This document shows, piece after piece, positions 8,508 through 18,478 of a stretch of DNA of 42,371 nucleotides. A program made the position numbers and the translations under genes. The stretch covers positions 1-42,371 of the forward strand of contig RFGU01000052.1 in NCBI GenBank assembly GCA_003696955.1, written 5' to 3'. The notes under the pieces are model-generated. The model worked only from the letters and a program-made list of their open reading frames with translations. It searched no databases and was not told the origin of the DNA. Source of the stretch: Deltaproteobacteria bacterium. Its GTDB lineage: Bacteria > Myxococcota_A > Polyangia > Nannocystales > Nannocystaceae. Numbering within the stretch: the first letter of the stretch is position 1; each line of letters begins with the position of its first letter.

Positions 8508-11420
8508 TCAGAACGGCTGCACGAAGTGAAGGTTGATCGCAATGGGCGGCAGGAGCCGTCCCACGTCGTCGATCCCCTGCACGGCGCCGATGTAGTCGGG
8601 CAAGGTCTGCCCGAGGCAGCGCCGTCCGTGTCGCAGGAGGGGCACGGCCACCTCGACGCGAACGAGTTGGGGCGTAAGGCCGAGGAGGTAGGCCTTGGCA
8701 TAGAGCCCGTACCCCACCTGGGCGAACCATGAATTTCGCCCGAACAGGTCGGCGTAACCCTCGCACGAGGACAGGCTCGCAACGCCGCCGAGGAGGACGC
8801 CACCGATCTCGCGCACGTAGGCGAGGTGGGCGAGGTCGACGTGGAGGCTGCGCACGAGTGCGTGCCGATACTCGGCATCGACGAACACCCCGGCCCGCCC
8901 GAAGATCTCGTTGCCCGTGAAGGCACGCAGGCCAGCTCCGCCGCCACCGCGCACGAGCCCCCGAAATTCCGGCTCCGTACCCGCAAGGGGCACCATCGCC
9001 CGCGCATCGAGTTTGAAGGCGAACACGTGTCCGACCGCGGCGCGAACGAGTTGCGTCCACGATGCCCCGAACGCAAGGTCGAACCGGTGATCCCGCGGTG
9101 GCACCGTGCGCAGCGTCTGCCGCGCCGAGACGAAGGCCTCGAACCTGCGGCCGCGCTCGGGCCACATGAAGAAACCGCGGTCGTCGTCCGCGAGCCGGAT
9201 CGTCTCGACGAGACGCACACCGCCGCGCGGGTCGAGCATCTGCCCGTTGAGCCACTCCACCGTCTGGAAGAACCCGATGCGGCGCTGTCTTCGGCGCCGG
9301 TTCACCATGGGTCCTCCCCACAGGTTCGCTCCGAACCCGCCGCCGACCCACGTCTCCCGATCGTGGAAGACCTGTAGATGCCCGGTTGCCGCGAGATCGT
9401 TGCGCCGACTGGCCTCGAAGAACGCGAAGCCATCGATGGCGCTCCATCGAGCGGCGGCCGTGCGTGCCGTCGCGAACTCCGCACCACTGACGAACAGACC
9501 TGCGCCCGTGTAGAGGAAGCGTGGCGCCGGTGGCACGCGGTTGTTCCAACGCGGATGCACGTTGTACTTGGGAGGCATCGGCGTCTCGACCGTTCGATAG
9601 CGCGGATCGAGACGCACGACGGCGAGCCGCTCGCGTGTATCGAACTCGAACACGTGCCTTCCCCTCCTCGGTTCGTCCACGATGCGGTGGGCCGACGGAT
9701 CGACCTGTCCGTTCCACACGAGAAACCGTTCCTCCCTGCCGCGGGTCCGCACGTAGAGTTGCACCGGCTCCACCACCGGACGAACGCCCCGCTTCTCGAC
9801 GACGATACGGTGCCGGTAGCCCCCGGGCACCCGCTCGGACCGGGCCTCGACGATACCGTAGTCGATGCGCGGCGGCGGACCGAGCCACGTATCGAAGAAC
9901 CAGTCGAGCCTGCGCCCGTAGGCACGGCCGAAGGTGGCAACGACGTCGCGTCCCGGATCGGCGAGCAGACGTCGAATCCCGTCGGTGAGGGCAGCGGCGG
10001 GGAGCAGATCCGCCAGCTTGCCGGCGAGAAAACGACCGTCGGGCAACGCATGGAACGCCTCGCGCGGCGAAAGGAGCCGGCCATCGCCGTGGGCGAGGTC
10101 GCGAAAGTAGCTCGACGCGAAGCTCGCCTGCCCCGCCTGGAGGAAGCGGTCGACCACGGGCATGAACGTCAGCCGGCGCAGCACGTCGCGGGCGTACTCG
10201 TCGGGGTGGGCGCGTGCCTGCTGCCAGACGGCCACGATGGGCTCGGCGAGCAATCCGGCCAGGTAGGCCGCGGTCGAAGGATCCGCACGGGCGTCCACCC
10301 ACGGCTCGAGAAGCGCCCGGGTGACGGCGCGCGCCACGGCGAGATCGTGGAACCGCAGGAACCGCTCCAAGGTCACCACCTCCCAAGCCTCGTCGCTCAG
10401 GGCCACGAGGCCTGGGTGGGCGGCGGCGGGCGCCTGCCGATACGGCCCCTGCACCACCACGAGGCGCCGCCCGGGGGCGTGGGGCCAACCGAGCGCCCCC
10501 GCGATCTCGAGGCTCTCGCGGGCGATGGCATCGACGCGGCCGGCGACGTCGCGGTGGGGTGAAAGCGCCCACTCGTCGGGGGTCCGTGCGGATGGACGGC
10601 GGTGCACGGCGTGGATCTCCACCTCGACGCCTCGCACGACGGTTCGCGTGACGTGCCAGGACCGGCCCCAAGCCACCACCGGATAGGCCACGCGTCGACC
10701 GTCACCGGCGATCACGACGGAAGGCGGCGGGCCCCGGCGCGGCGGCGCCACGGTCAGATCGAGATGCCACGTCGCCGGCGCGAGGACCCGGCCGTAGGGC
10801 AGGAAGGGACCGCCGCGCGCGACCACCGTGGGCAGCGGCGCAAGTCCACCGGCGAGCATGCATCGCCCGCGCACGCAACCGTTGGGCCACGGCCGCCGCG
10901 GCACCTCGAGTACGAACGCGAGGCGAACCTGGTCGGCCCCCGGGGCGATGCGGATCTCGTACGTACCGTCCCCTCGGTCGCGCATCCCGGCCACGCCCTC
11001 GAGGGGCCGCAGGGTACGGTGTCCCGTCTCGTAGAGACCGTCTGCGAACGCTCGCTCCGCCACCGGGTCGAGCCCAGCGGGCAAAGCCTCGGGGATCCGT
11101 GCGGGGTCCGCGAGGACGAGGACGCCGTCGCCCGGCGCGAGGCGATAGGTGACGGTCCCGCGGACGATCCCGTGATTGCGGGGGACCCGGCCGCCGTCCG
11201 CACCCGGCGCCACCGCACCCGCCGGAAAGACCGTGGCCGCGACGACGACTTCGTCCACACGCCGGTCGACCGCCGCAGCGGCGTGCGCGTCGGGCACGAA
11301 GCGAGAACACAGGACCGCCACGAGGACGGCGAGCAGGAGACGAACGCCGGGCCTTCGGGCCGCGCGGCTCCAGGGGCCAGCGTCGGCCGTTGCGGAACGG
11401 AAGGTGCCCGCCGTCGGCAC
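8508..11420 (-). CDS. Outer-membrane protein: degenerate M1-peptidase-like domain plus C-terminal beta-barrel
   Basis: About 970 residues from a GTG at 11420. An n-region with R19/R22-R23 and a hydrophobic core (RLLLAVLVAVL) end in an AHA-type signal peptidase site near residue 47, so it is exported. Residues about 50-600 resemble the layout of M1 (gluzincin) aminopeptidases, but I find neither the GxMEN nor the HExxH motif; the equivalent stretch near residue 358 reads FHDLAVARAV. From about 617 the chain becomes alternating aromatic/Gly-rich, Omp85/surface-antigen-like, and ends in HFVQPF with a terminal Phe, the usual outer-membrane insertion signal. The frame is open to 11672 but that would overlap the divergent OmpA gene and bury the signal peptide, so the shorter start is preferred. 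Likely an outer-membrane binding or scaffold protein; the peptidase-like reading is moderate confidence, the barrel is better. Confidence 0.68.
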   Translation of the reverse strand: MPTAGTFRSATADAGPWSRAARRPGVRLLLAVLVAVLCSRFVPDAHAAAAVDRRVDEVVVAATVFPAGAVAPGADGGRVPRNHGIVRGTVTYRLAPGDGVLVLADPARIPEALPAGLDPVAERAFADGLYETGHRTLRPLEGVAGMRDRGDGTYEIRIAPGADQVRLAFVLEVPRRPWPNGCVRGRCMLAGGLAPLPTVVARGGPFLPYGRVLAPATWHLDLTVAPPRRGPPPSVVIAGDGRRVAYPVVAWGRSWHVTRTVVRGVEVEIHAVHRRPSARTPDEWALSPHRDVAGRVDAIARESLEIAGALGWPHAPGRRLVVVQGPYRQAPAAAHPGLVALSDEAWEVVTLERFLRFHDLAVARAVTRALLEPWVDARADPSTAAYLAGLLAEPIVAVWQQARAHPDEYARDVLRRLTFMPVVDRFLQAGQASFASSYFRDLAHGDGRLLSPREAFHALPDGRFLAGKLADLLPAAALTDGIRRLLADPGRDVVATFGRAYGRRLDWFFDTWLGPPPRIDYGIVEARSERVPGGYRHRIVVEKRGVRPVVEPVQLYVRTRGREERFLVWNGQVDPSAHRIVDEPRRGRHVFEFDTRERLAVVRLDPRYRTVETPMPPKYNVHPRWNNRVPPAPRFLYTGAGLFVSGAEFATARTAAARWSAIDGFAFFEASRRNDLAATGHLQVFHDRETWVGGGFGANLWGGPMVNRRRRQRRIGFFQTVEWLNGQMLDPRGGVRLVETIRLADDDRGFFMWPERGRRFEAFVSARQTLRTVPPRDHRFDLAFGASWTQLVRAAVGHVFAFKLDARAMVPLAGTEPEFRGLVRGGGGAGLRAFTGNEIFGRAGVFVDAEYRHALVRSLHVDLAHLAYVREIGGVLLGGVASLSSCEGYADLFGRNSWFAQVGYGLYAKAYLLGLTPQLVRVEVAVPLLRHGRRCLGQTLPDYIGAVQGIDDVGRLLPPIAINLHFVQPF

Positions 11421-11581
11421 GTCGGAGGATCCTCGCACGCCGCACTGGCTCCAGCCTGGCGGTGGTCCCGGCACGCCGCGATCTTGCACCCTCGACGTCC
11501 CGACGCGAACCGACGTGGCGGGATGCGAACGGTCGCCCACGGCATTTGACAAGCCCCCACGGCTCGGGAAGGCTTGACGCC

Positions 11582-13915
11582 ATGCACCGCCTTCCGCTTT
11601 GCGTTGCGGTCTTCGGCATCGCGTGGACGGTTCCGGCCTCGGCCGCGCATGCCGGTCCACCGCCCCTGCCACCGGAGGACGAGCCTGCGCCGACGGATCC
11701 CGGCGGTGCGCCGGCCCCTACCGCCCCGGCGGAGCCGAGCGCGCCGACGGCCGGCTCCGCGGCCCCATCCGGGGGACCGGCGCCGGGGGCGGCGTCGGGC
11801 GCCGCGGAGGGTTCGGTGGAAGCGGGTGCCTCGGTCGATCCCAAGCTCGAGGATCCCTTCGGGCCGCAATCCGACGAGGGCCCGACCATGCCCGATCTCC
11901 CCGAGGTCGGCGACGTGCCCGATCGAGACGGTGAAGCCCCCGAGGCCGAGGCGGCCGACGCCCCGGTGCCGTCGGGTCCCGGCATGGTTCGCGGCCTGCC
12001 CGAACCGGTGATGAACGCCGAACGCGGTGGCGTCGGGCTCTTCCACACCACCTTGCCCGAGTTCGGCGGTCCCCTCACCTTCCGCTTTCGCCTGCACACG
12101 AGCTTCTTCCGCAAGAAGGGGTTCATCTACGACGTCGAGCCCACGGATCCGATGACGGACACCTCGGCACCGTGGTTCGATCCGGACCAACACTCGCGGG
12201 TGGCCGGTGGCGTGACGTTGGGCTTTACGCCCTGGAAGTACATCGAGACGTTCTTCTCGATCCACAGCCAATCGAACCGTAACGTCCGGACGCAACCGCC
12301 GGGCATGCCGCGCCAGGATCCGGAGACCCAGTTCGCCCTCGGCGACATCGATTTCGGCGTCAAGGGCGGCTACCGATTCAAGGACGGGGGCATCGGTCTG
12401 GCGGCCCAACTCGGGCTCGGTCTCCTTTCGGGCACGCGCAAGCTCGGGCCCCAGGCGGTCAACGTGTGGTTCGACGCCCTCTTCGCCGTGGACCTCCGGT
12501 ACCTGACGGCCAAGCAGGTTCCCGTGCGGATCTCCACCAACATCGGCTGGTACCGGGACCAGAGCCTCGAACTCGTCGATTGGGAGAACATCACGGACAG
12601 CATGAGCCGCGAGGTCACGCGGTTCGCCCTGGGCGCAAACCATGACCGCGTGCGCATGCGCTACGGCCTCGACTTCCCGGTCCGGCTCGGCAAGGAGAAG
12701 CAGTACGGGATCGATCCGATTCTCGAATGGTCGTGGGACGTCTCCACCGAGAAGGACGACCGATTCGCCCAGCCCATGAGCGCCTCGTCCCCGTTCCCGC
12801 GCAGCTCCCACGCCTTGACCATCGGTCTGCGCGGCAACGTGGTCAGCGGCCTCTTCCTCGACGCGGCCGTGGACGTGGGGCTAAACTCCCCCGACTTCGT
12901 CTACGGCCCGCCGGTCCCGCCCTGGCAGGTCATCCTCGGCCTCGGTTGGAGCGTCGATCCCCACCCGCAGGTGAAGAAGGTCGAGGTTCCCGTCGAGAAG
13001 ACGGCGGACGTGGGCCCGCCGCCGGTCCTCGAGGGCCGCATCGTCGGCCGTATCGTCGGCCCCGACGGCGCGCCGGTCGGTGGCGTGCGCGTGGAGTTCC
13101 CGGGCCTCGCCCCCAACGCCATCCTCGTGGGTGAAGACGGCACGTTCACCTCCTATCGCTTCCCCGCCGGCTCGGTGGCCATTCGCGTGACCGATCCCAA
13201 GGACCCGACGAAGGTCCTGTGGGAGGGCAGCGCCGAGGTCCAAGACGGGCAGGATGCCGAGCTCGAGATCCGGCTCGAGCAAGCGGCCGCCGCCACGGGC
13301 ATCGTGCAGGGCGCCTTCACCGGGCCGGACGGCAAGGGCATCAAGGTCACGGTCCACGTCACCGGCCAGGGCGTCGACGAGCCCTTCGAGTCCACGGACG
13401 ACGGTCTCATCGCCCTCGAGCTCTTCGAGGGCAGCTACCGCGCCAAGGTATCGGCACCGGGCATGCGGGAGAAGGAGATCACGTTCGAGGTCGAGGCCGG
13501 CAAGGAGATCTCCATCGGCGCGACCCTCGAGTCGGAGGCGCCCCCCGAAACCCCCAACGTCGTCGCCAGCTCCAAGTCGATCCGGCTGCGCAAGAAGATT
13601 CGTTACAAGGGGGAGGACGTGTCGCCTTCGAGTTACCCGATCCTCGACGAGCTGGCCACGTTCCTCAAGTACCACCCCGAGTACGCCAAGATTCGCATCG
13701 GCGTACACACCGACGATCGCGGCAACCCCATGCGGCGGTCCAAGGCGCGGGCCGAAGCCGTCAAGGCCTACCTGGTCGGCAAGGGCATCGATCCCAACCG
13801 CATCGAGGCCAAGGGCTACGGGGACAAAAAGCCCATCGCGGTCAACCTGACGGCGGACGGGCGCCGGAAGAACAATCGCACGGTGATCCGGGTCCTCGAG
13901 TACAAGGGGCCGTAA
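11582..13915 (+). CDS. OmpA-family outer-membrane protein with carboxypeptidase-regulatory-like repeats
   Basis: 777 residues. Signal peptide (about 1-25, cut after AHA), then a Pro/Ala/Gly-rich linker (26-95), an acidic stretch, and a barrel-like region (about 150-480). Next come two beta-sandwich segments of the CarboxypepD_reg type (about 481-545, IVGRIVGPDGAPVGGVRVEFPG; and about 570-645). Last is an OmpA peptidoglycan-binding domain (about 667-775) with the expected HTDDRG...SKARAEAVKAYLVGKGI and NNRTVIRV segments. It should sit in the outer membrane and hold on to the cell wall. The ATG at 11582 is preceded by a GGGAAGG-like ribosome site and begins the signal peptide directly. The gene is divergent from the barrel protein and convergent with the FHA gene, with a strong hairpin after the stop. 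Confidence 0.9.
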   Translation: MHRLPLCVAVFGIAWTVPASAAHAGPPPLPPEDEPAPTDPGGAPAPTAPAEPSAPTAGSAAPSGGPAPGAASGAAEGSVEAGASVDPKLEDPFGPQSDEGPTMPDLPEVGDVPDRDGEAPEAEAADAPVPSGPGMVRGLPEPVMNAERGGVGLFHTTLPEFGGPLTFRFRLHTSFFRKKGFIYDVEPTDPMTDTSAPWFDPDQHSRVAGGVTLGFTPWKYIETFFSIHSQSNRNVRTQPPGMPRQDPETQFALGDIDFGVKGGYRFKDGGIGLAAQLGLGLLSGTRKLGPQAVNVWFDALFAVDLRYLTAKQVPVRISTNIGWYRDQSLELVDWENITDSMSREVTRFALGANHDRVRMRYGLDFPVRLGKEKQYGIDPILEWSWDVSTEKDDRFAQPMSASSPFPRSSHALTIGLRGNVVSGLFLDAAVDVGLNSPDFVYGPPVPPWQVILGLGWSVDPHPQVKKVEVPVEKTADVGPPPVLEGRIVGRIVGPDGAPVGGVRVEFPGLAPNAILVGEDGTFTSYRFPAGSVAIRVTDPKDPTKVLWEGSAEVQDGQDAELEIRLEQAAAATGIVQGAFTGPDGKGIKVTVHVTGQGVDEPFESTDDGLIALELFEGSYRAKVSAPGMREKEITFEVEAGKEISIGATLESEAPPETPNVVASSKSIRLRKKIRYKGEDVSPSSYPILDELATFLKYHPEYAKIRIGVHTDDRGNPMRRSKARAEAVKAYLVGKGIDPNRIEAKGYGDKKPIAVNLTADGRRKNNRTVIRVLEYKGP

Positions 13916-13920
13916 GGGCC

Positions 13921-13943
13921 CGGAGCCGGTGGAACCGGCTCCG
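13921..13943. terminator. Perfect 10-bp hairpin between convergent genes
   Basis: Arms 13921-13930 and 13934-13943 are perfectly complementary with a 3-base loop (GGA), starting 5 bases after the OmpA stop and lying 21 bases before the stop of the opposing FHA gene. There is no T-run on either side, so this is a bidirectional terminator-like or 3'-end-protecting structure and not a textbook intrinsic terminator. Confidence 0.55.
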
Positions 13944-13964
13944 TATGCTGCGGCAGCAGCCGGC

Positions 13965-14741
13965 CTACCCCGCGTAGGCGTCGGCCAGCTCGGAGACGGC
14001 CGCTTCGAGTTCGGGCGGCACGGTTCCGGCCTCCTGCCCGAGGGTCCGCAAGGTGCGCTCGTAGGATCGAAGTCCCGTACCGGGCACACGTGGGATCCGA
14101 TCGAGGGCCGCCCGAACCCGATCCAGGTCCGCTTGGGAGAGGAGCCACCGCTGCTTGGCATGGATCGTAAAGAGCCGATCGATCCACACACCGTCGTGGG
14201 TGCGCTCGGCCAGGGCGAGGACGCAATCGACGAAGGCCCGGGCCGTGGGATGGTCCGCCGGAATCTCCACCGCTGCGATCTGCCGGGCAAGGGCTTCGGC
14301 GTATCGCTCCGCCTCCTTGATCCGCCCTACCCGCAGGCTCTTGTGGAAGAGCTGGGCGATGAGCACGGGGAACTGGGCGTCCTCGCCCGGCGCGAGGGTT
14401 CGACGCAGATCGGCCTCCACGTCCTCGTGGGTGGCATCGTCGCCACCGATGAGCACGAGGATCTCGCGTCCGATGCGCACCTTGTCGCCATCCGAGAGTT
14501 GCCGGCGGCCCTCGAGACGCTCGCCGTTGACGAACGTACCGTTGCGGCTGCCGAGATCCTCCAGCACCACCCCGTCTTGGCTGACGAGCAACCGCGCATG
14601 GTACCGGCTGACCAGGTCGTCGTCGAGGGTCAACCAGCAATCCGGCATGCGCCCGATCTCGTACTGCCCTGGATGGAGGAACAGGGTGCGTCCACCGAGC
14701 CGGAGTTTGTACTGCGTCACGCCGCGCAGATGATAGCGCAT
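13965..14741 (-). CDS. FHA-domain protein
   Basis: 258 residues, cytoplasmic. The forkhead-associated domain (about 8-95) has all phosphothreonine-binding marks: G30-R31, S45-R46-x-H48, and SRNGTFVNG (65-73). Residues about 100-258 are helical, Ala/Leu-rich, without a motif I recognise. FHA proteins read Ser/Thr-kinase signals, which are abundant in myxobacteria. Start ATG at 14741; a GTG at 14720 would also leave the domain complete. The gene follows the large lipoprotein by 62 bases in the same direction and is the last gene of the leftward series. No kinase is encoded nearby. Confidence 0.88.
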   Translation of the reverse strand: MRYHLRGVTQYKLRLGGRTLFLHPGQYEIGRMPDCWLTLDDDLVSRYHARLLVSQDGVVLEDLGSRNGTFVNGERLEGRRQLSDGDKVRIGREILVLIGGDDATHEDVEADLRRTLAPGEDAQFPVLIAQLFHKSLRVGRIKEAERYAEALARQIAAVEIPADHPTARAFVDCVLALAERTHDGVWIDRLFTIHAKQRWLLSQADLDRVRAALDRIPRVPGTGLRSYERTLRTLGQEAGTVPPELEAAVSELADAYAG

Positions 14742-14778
14742 CGCCCCGCACGCGAACGAGTCCGCCGAAATTTCCGCG

Positions 14779-14798
14779 GCGACGGCCCTGGCCGCCGC
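14779..14798 (-). terminator. Imperfect GC hairpin after the large lipoprotein gene
   Basis: Downstream of the stop at 14804 (leftward), 14779-14787 pairs with 14790-14798 with one A-C mismatch; the innermost pair must open to give a tetraloop. No T-run follows. A weak terminator or RNA-processing structure between this gene and the FHA gene. Confidence 0.25.
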
Positions 14799-14803
14799 AC
14801 GCC

Positions 14804-17800
14804 TCAGCGCACCCGAAAGTTCTCGTCGCCCCGCACCGGCGGCGGGGTCAGGAACAGGCGCACGACCTGCCCGCGGATCCCGTCGAGACCACCCCGGCCC
14901 CCCGCGTCCACCGCGTAGGCCACGCCGAACTCCGGTGCGGGCAGGATCTTGACCGGGTAGACCATGGGCACCGTGCCGGTGAAGACGGGGTCGTTGATCG
15001 GCGCATACCCTGCGACCGTCTCGAAGATCTCCCGATAGTTGTCGGGGATCCGGGCTCGATAGAAACGATAGAAGGCCCGGGGAACCTCGCCGCCGTCGGG
15101 CGACGGGGGTTCGTAGGCATCGTCGCGCCAAACGGTCTCCGTTCCCGGCACGTAACGGCCCAGATCGCGCAAGGACACGAGGTCGACCACGAACGACACG
15201 TAGGGATTCGAGAAGCGGATGGCCGAGACCTCGGCCGCATCGCGGAACCGGAACGTATGGAACTTCGTCGCGGGGTCGTCGGCGCGGGTCGCGACGATCC
15301 GACACGGGTTGGGATCGAACGGCTCCACCTCGTCCGAGGGGCACGCCGGAATGCCCCAGACCGGGTGGGTGAACGTCTCGGCCTCGTTGCGCCCGAGGCG
15401 GATCCGACTCGACAGCAAGGGCGAGACCGTGGGGTCCTCCACGCACTCCCCCGTCTGCGGATCGGCGTGGACCCGGTCCGGGAAGAAGGCCCCCACCGGG
15501 GTTCCGGTGACGAGGAAGCTGTTGCGCAGCCGCACGTGGTAGCGGACGAACTCGGCGAAGCACCGCGGGCCCGGCAAGGGCGCGAGCCGGCACGTGTCCA
15601 CGCCCTCGTAGCCGGGGACCACCTCGGGCACCTTCTCGCACGGGATGCGGCACAACCCCTCGTAGCATACGTAGTCCGGGCCGATGTCGGCGCAATCGCT
15701 CGTCTCGTCGCATCCCCCCGAGGGCTGCTTGGCGCCGTCGGGCAGGATGCACGAGAAGCGAGCGAACTGTTCGGCGACCGTCGCCGGCGTGAATGCGTCG
15801 TCGGGATCGACGTCCGGTAGCTCGACGTCCACCAGGTAGGCGCGTTCGGGCAGGTCGAGAGCCTGCAGCCACAGTTCTTCCTCGGTGGCGCGCGTGATCA
15901 GGTACTCGAGCCGTACGTCGCCGCAAGCATCGCGCAGGAAGGGGCCGCACGCGGCGCGCAGGTCCGCCTCGGCCTCGGCCAGGTCCGCCTCGGCCACGCA
16001 GATCCCCCGTGTCCCCAGCGGGTCCTTGAGACAGGCCTGGGCCACCCCGCAGTCGCCGTCGTCCTCGCACCCGAGGAGCACCACCTTGTCGCCGGCGAGG
16101 ACGCCGTCGTCGCAGAACGACGCCCCTTCGTCCACGAGCCGCACCGCCCTGGCCCGAGCCTCGTCGCTCAATCGGCACCCGCCCCTGACGTCGTCGCAGG
16201 CGAGATCGTACCCCGAAGCCTCGGCCAGCGCGCTACAGTCCGCATCCGTCTCGCAGTCGGGCACGCACCTTCCGAGTTCCGGGTCGCAGAACCAACCGGC
16301 CTCGCAATTCGGACACGTGCCGCCTCCGAGGTCGGGAACGTAGTGGGCCGGAGGGGCAAGACACGTCGCATCCTCCCACCCGGGGAAGTCGCACTCGATC
16401 CGCCCGGTGGAACTCGTCGTACCGGGGATGATCCCCTCCCACACGATGCCCCACGAAGACGCGGTCCAGCGCCGGTAGTCCCGTGCGTGGACCCGAACCA
16501 CGGGGTTCTCGTAGATCCGGCCGCTGTCCTCGACGGGCGCGAAGGAGCCCAGTTGGTCCACGTTCTCGGGGTTGCCGAAGCTGGCTGCCAACAGGGACTG
16601 ATCCGACGAGACCGGTGCATCCCCGTCGGCCGTATAGGCCAGGTCGATCCTGCGCAGGGTGGGCGCGAGCACCGCCACGCCCTCGTCCTCGCCCGGAATG
16701 TCGCGCTGCGGCTCCTCGTCGGCCACCCGCGGGAGGGCCGCATCGTTGCCGTCCCCGTGGGGATCCACGGCCGGCCACAGGCTGTGGGCGGAAAGCCCGA
16801 CCCGCATCAGCCCCACCGGGTCGCGGCTCGGGACCGTGTCCGGCACCCCGGAGACCTGGCCGAAGATGCTGTGCACCACTCGGCCGAAGCTGGTGACGCC
16901 GATCCCCACGACGCCCACGCGACCGAAGGGATTCGCAAGGCCGAGTTCGCTTCCGTCGCTGCCCTCCTCGCCCACCTGGTCGAGCCGGATCTTGACGAAG
17001 GTCCAGTCGGTCACGACGGCCCCTTGGGGCGCACGGATCCCCGGGCCGAGGGCGAGGGGCCGGCGGTTGGGAGGATCGCCCTGGGCGAGCGGATCGACCT
17101 CGATGCACTCGACGCCCTGCCCGGAGAACAGGCTCGACGGATCGACCTGGGTGTCGCATTCGATCCCGACGTCGAAGGGATTGGCCCAATCCCGCTCGAC
17201 CACCCGGGTCGAGCCGTCGCCGGCGACGACGTAGAGGAACTGGCGCGTCGACGACCCGAGCGCCCCGAGCCCGAGGCTCATGGGGGGCGTCGCACGGATC
17301 CGAAAGACGCCCTCCGAATCCTGCAGACGCAGCCGCAAGGTGTCCTCCACGGCCGCCCACCCCGACTCGTCCACCGGAATCTCGAGGATCTCGTCGCCGG
17401 AGGGGCCGCCGACGAAGAGGGCGTCGTAGGCTGCGCCGACGTACTCCTCGTCCGCATCGTCGTACGTGGACGGATCGACGCCGGGAAGATCGTCCCGCAC
17501 GAGTGCAAGGGTCGTGGGCGTCACCGGATCGCCGAGTTCGGGCGGCGGTTCCGCAGGCGCTTCGACCTGATCCGGACACTCCACCGGACACGAGGGGTTG
17601 GTCCCGGTGTCCACCACGTCGAAGCCACCTTCACCATCCGCGACGAACTGACGACTTTGGAGGATCTGGCCCGTCTGCAGGCTCACCTCCGCGATGAGCT
17701 GGCACGCCGGGAACGTGACGTAGACGCTTCGCGGTTGGTCGGGGTCGCATGCCGCGAGCGGCTCGATGCCGCCGGCGGTCCCGCCGGTCGATGCGCCGCC

Positions 17801-18478
17801 CGAGCCCCCCGTCCCCGCGGTGCCCCCGGTCGCCTCCTCGCGGTCGCCCCGCGCCGAGAGCGGCGGCGCCCCGGAAGCGGGAATCGGCGCATCGCCTGCC
17901 AAGGAGAGTTCCGGCGGCACGGCCACGATGTCGCCAGGCCGCGCCCCGAGGGGCACCCCATCGCCCCGCACCGGCGTCACCGTGTACGTCAGCGCCCCCG
18001 GCGCATCGCCTTCACCGACGTCGAACGCGAGCGCGGCGGCGCCGGGTACGTCCACCACGGTCAGATCGCAGCTTTGCGTGTTGGCCGAAACGGCCTGGCA
18101 AGCATCGGTGGTGATGGCCAACTCCTGCGGCATGGCCCCGGCGGGCAGGAAGTCGTACCCGGGGGAGGCGGGGTCGAGGTCGACGAGCCCGTTGCGATCG
18201 CATCGGCGGAACACGGCGATCTCGTTCTTCTCCGAGTTGGTGACGAAACCGACGAGCTGCCGCTCCTCGGGATTCGAACACGACGCCGACGCTCCGGCGC
18301 ACTCGAAGTAGGGCGCAGCCCCCATGGTCCCGTCCGCCCGCAGCGCGACACACGCAAGCTCCGCATCCATGGGGCGGTCGAGGGCGCGGTTGGGCACGGT
18401 CACCCGCTGCTGGTTGCGGCAGGCCGTAACCGCCACGACGGCGGCGAGACACGAAATCCACCTTCGCACGTTCTTCAT
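14804..18478 (-). CDS. Large Cys-rich surface lipoprotein (1224 residues), function unknown
   Basis: Lipoprotein signal peptide with lipobox V-T-A-C (Cys 20). Residues about 30-210 are an Ala/Gly-rich beta domain; about 216-237 is a Gly/Thr/Ser linker (TGGTAGTGGSGG...). Residues about 240-710 look like a beta-propeller or repeated beta domain (RSVYVTFPACQLIAEVSL, QFLYVVAGDGSTRVVERD). Residues about 719-945 are Cys-rich with 'CxxDxDC' style repeats (CETDADC, CEDDGDC, CDETSDC), a pattern frequent in myxobacterial secreted proteins. The C-terminal quarter has no cysteine clusters and ends in VRGDENFRVR. Start ATG at 18478 overlaps the previous gene's stop (ATGA), so it is coupled to the putative beta-propeller lipoprotein. 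I do not recognise the family; the architecture suggests a cell-surface structural or binding protein anchored by lipid. Confidence 0.85.
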   Translation of the reverse strand: MKNVRRWISCLAAVVAVTACRNQQRVTVPNRALDRPMDAELACVALRADGTMGAAPYFECAGASASCSNPEERQLVGFVTNSEKNEIAVFRRCDRNGLVDLDPASPGYDFLPAGAMPQELAITTDACQAVSANTQSCDLTVVDVPGAAALAFDVGEGDAPGALTYTVTPVRGDGVPLGARPGDIVAVPPELSLAGDAPIPASGAPPLSARGDREEATGGTAGTGGSGGASTGGTAGGIEPLAACDPDQPRSVYVTFPACQLIAEVSLQTGQILQSRQFVADGEGGFDVVDTGTNPSCPVECPDQVEAPAEPPPELGDPVTPTTLALVRDDLPGVDPSTYDDADEEYVGAAYDALFVGGPSGDEILEIPVDESGWAAVEDTLRLRLQDSEGVFRIRATPPMSLGLGALGSSTRQFLYVVAGDGSTRVVERDWANPFDVGIECDTQVDPSSLFSGQGVECIEVDPLAQGDPPNRRPLALGPGIRAPQGAVVTDWTFVKIRLDQVGEEGSDGSELGLANPFGRVGVVGIGVTSFGRVVHSIFGQVSGVPDTVPSRDPVGLMRVGLSAHSLWPAVDPHGDGNDAALPRVADEEPQRDIPGEDEGVAVLAPTLRRIDLAYTADGDAPVSSDQSLLAASFGNPENVDQLGSFAPVEDSGRIYENPVVRVHARDYRRWTASSWGIVWEGIIPGTTSSTGRIECDFPGWEDATCLAPPAHYVPDLGGGTCPNCEAGWFCDPELGRCVPDCETDADCSALAEASGYDLACDDVRGGCRLSDEARARAVRLVDEGASFCDDGVLAGDKVVLLGCEDDGDCGVAQACLKDPLGTRGICVAEADLAEAEADLRAACGPFLRDACGDVRLEYLITRATEEELWLQALDLPERAYLVDVELPDVDPDDAFTPATVAEQFARFSCILPDGAKQPSGGCDETSDCADIGPDYVCYEGLCRIPCEKVPEVVPGYEGVDTCRLAPLPGPRCFAEFVRYHVRLRNSFLVTGTPVGAFFPDRVHADPQTGECVEDPTVSPLLSSRIRLGRNEAETFTHPVWGIPACPSDEVEPFDPNPCRIVATRADDPATKFHTFRFRDAAEVSAIRFSNPYVSFVVDLVSLRDLGRYVPGTETVWRDDAYEPPSPDGGEVPRAFYRFYRARIPDNYREIFETVAGYAPINDPVFTGTVPMVYPVKILPAPEFGVAYAVDAGGRGGLDGIRGQVVRLFLTPPPVRGDENFRVR

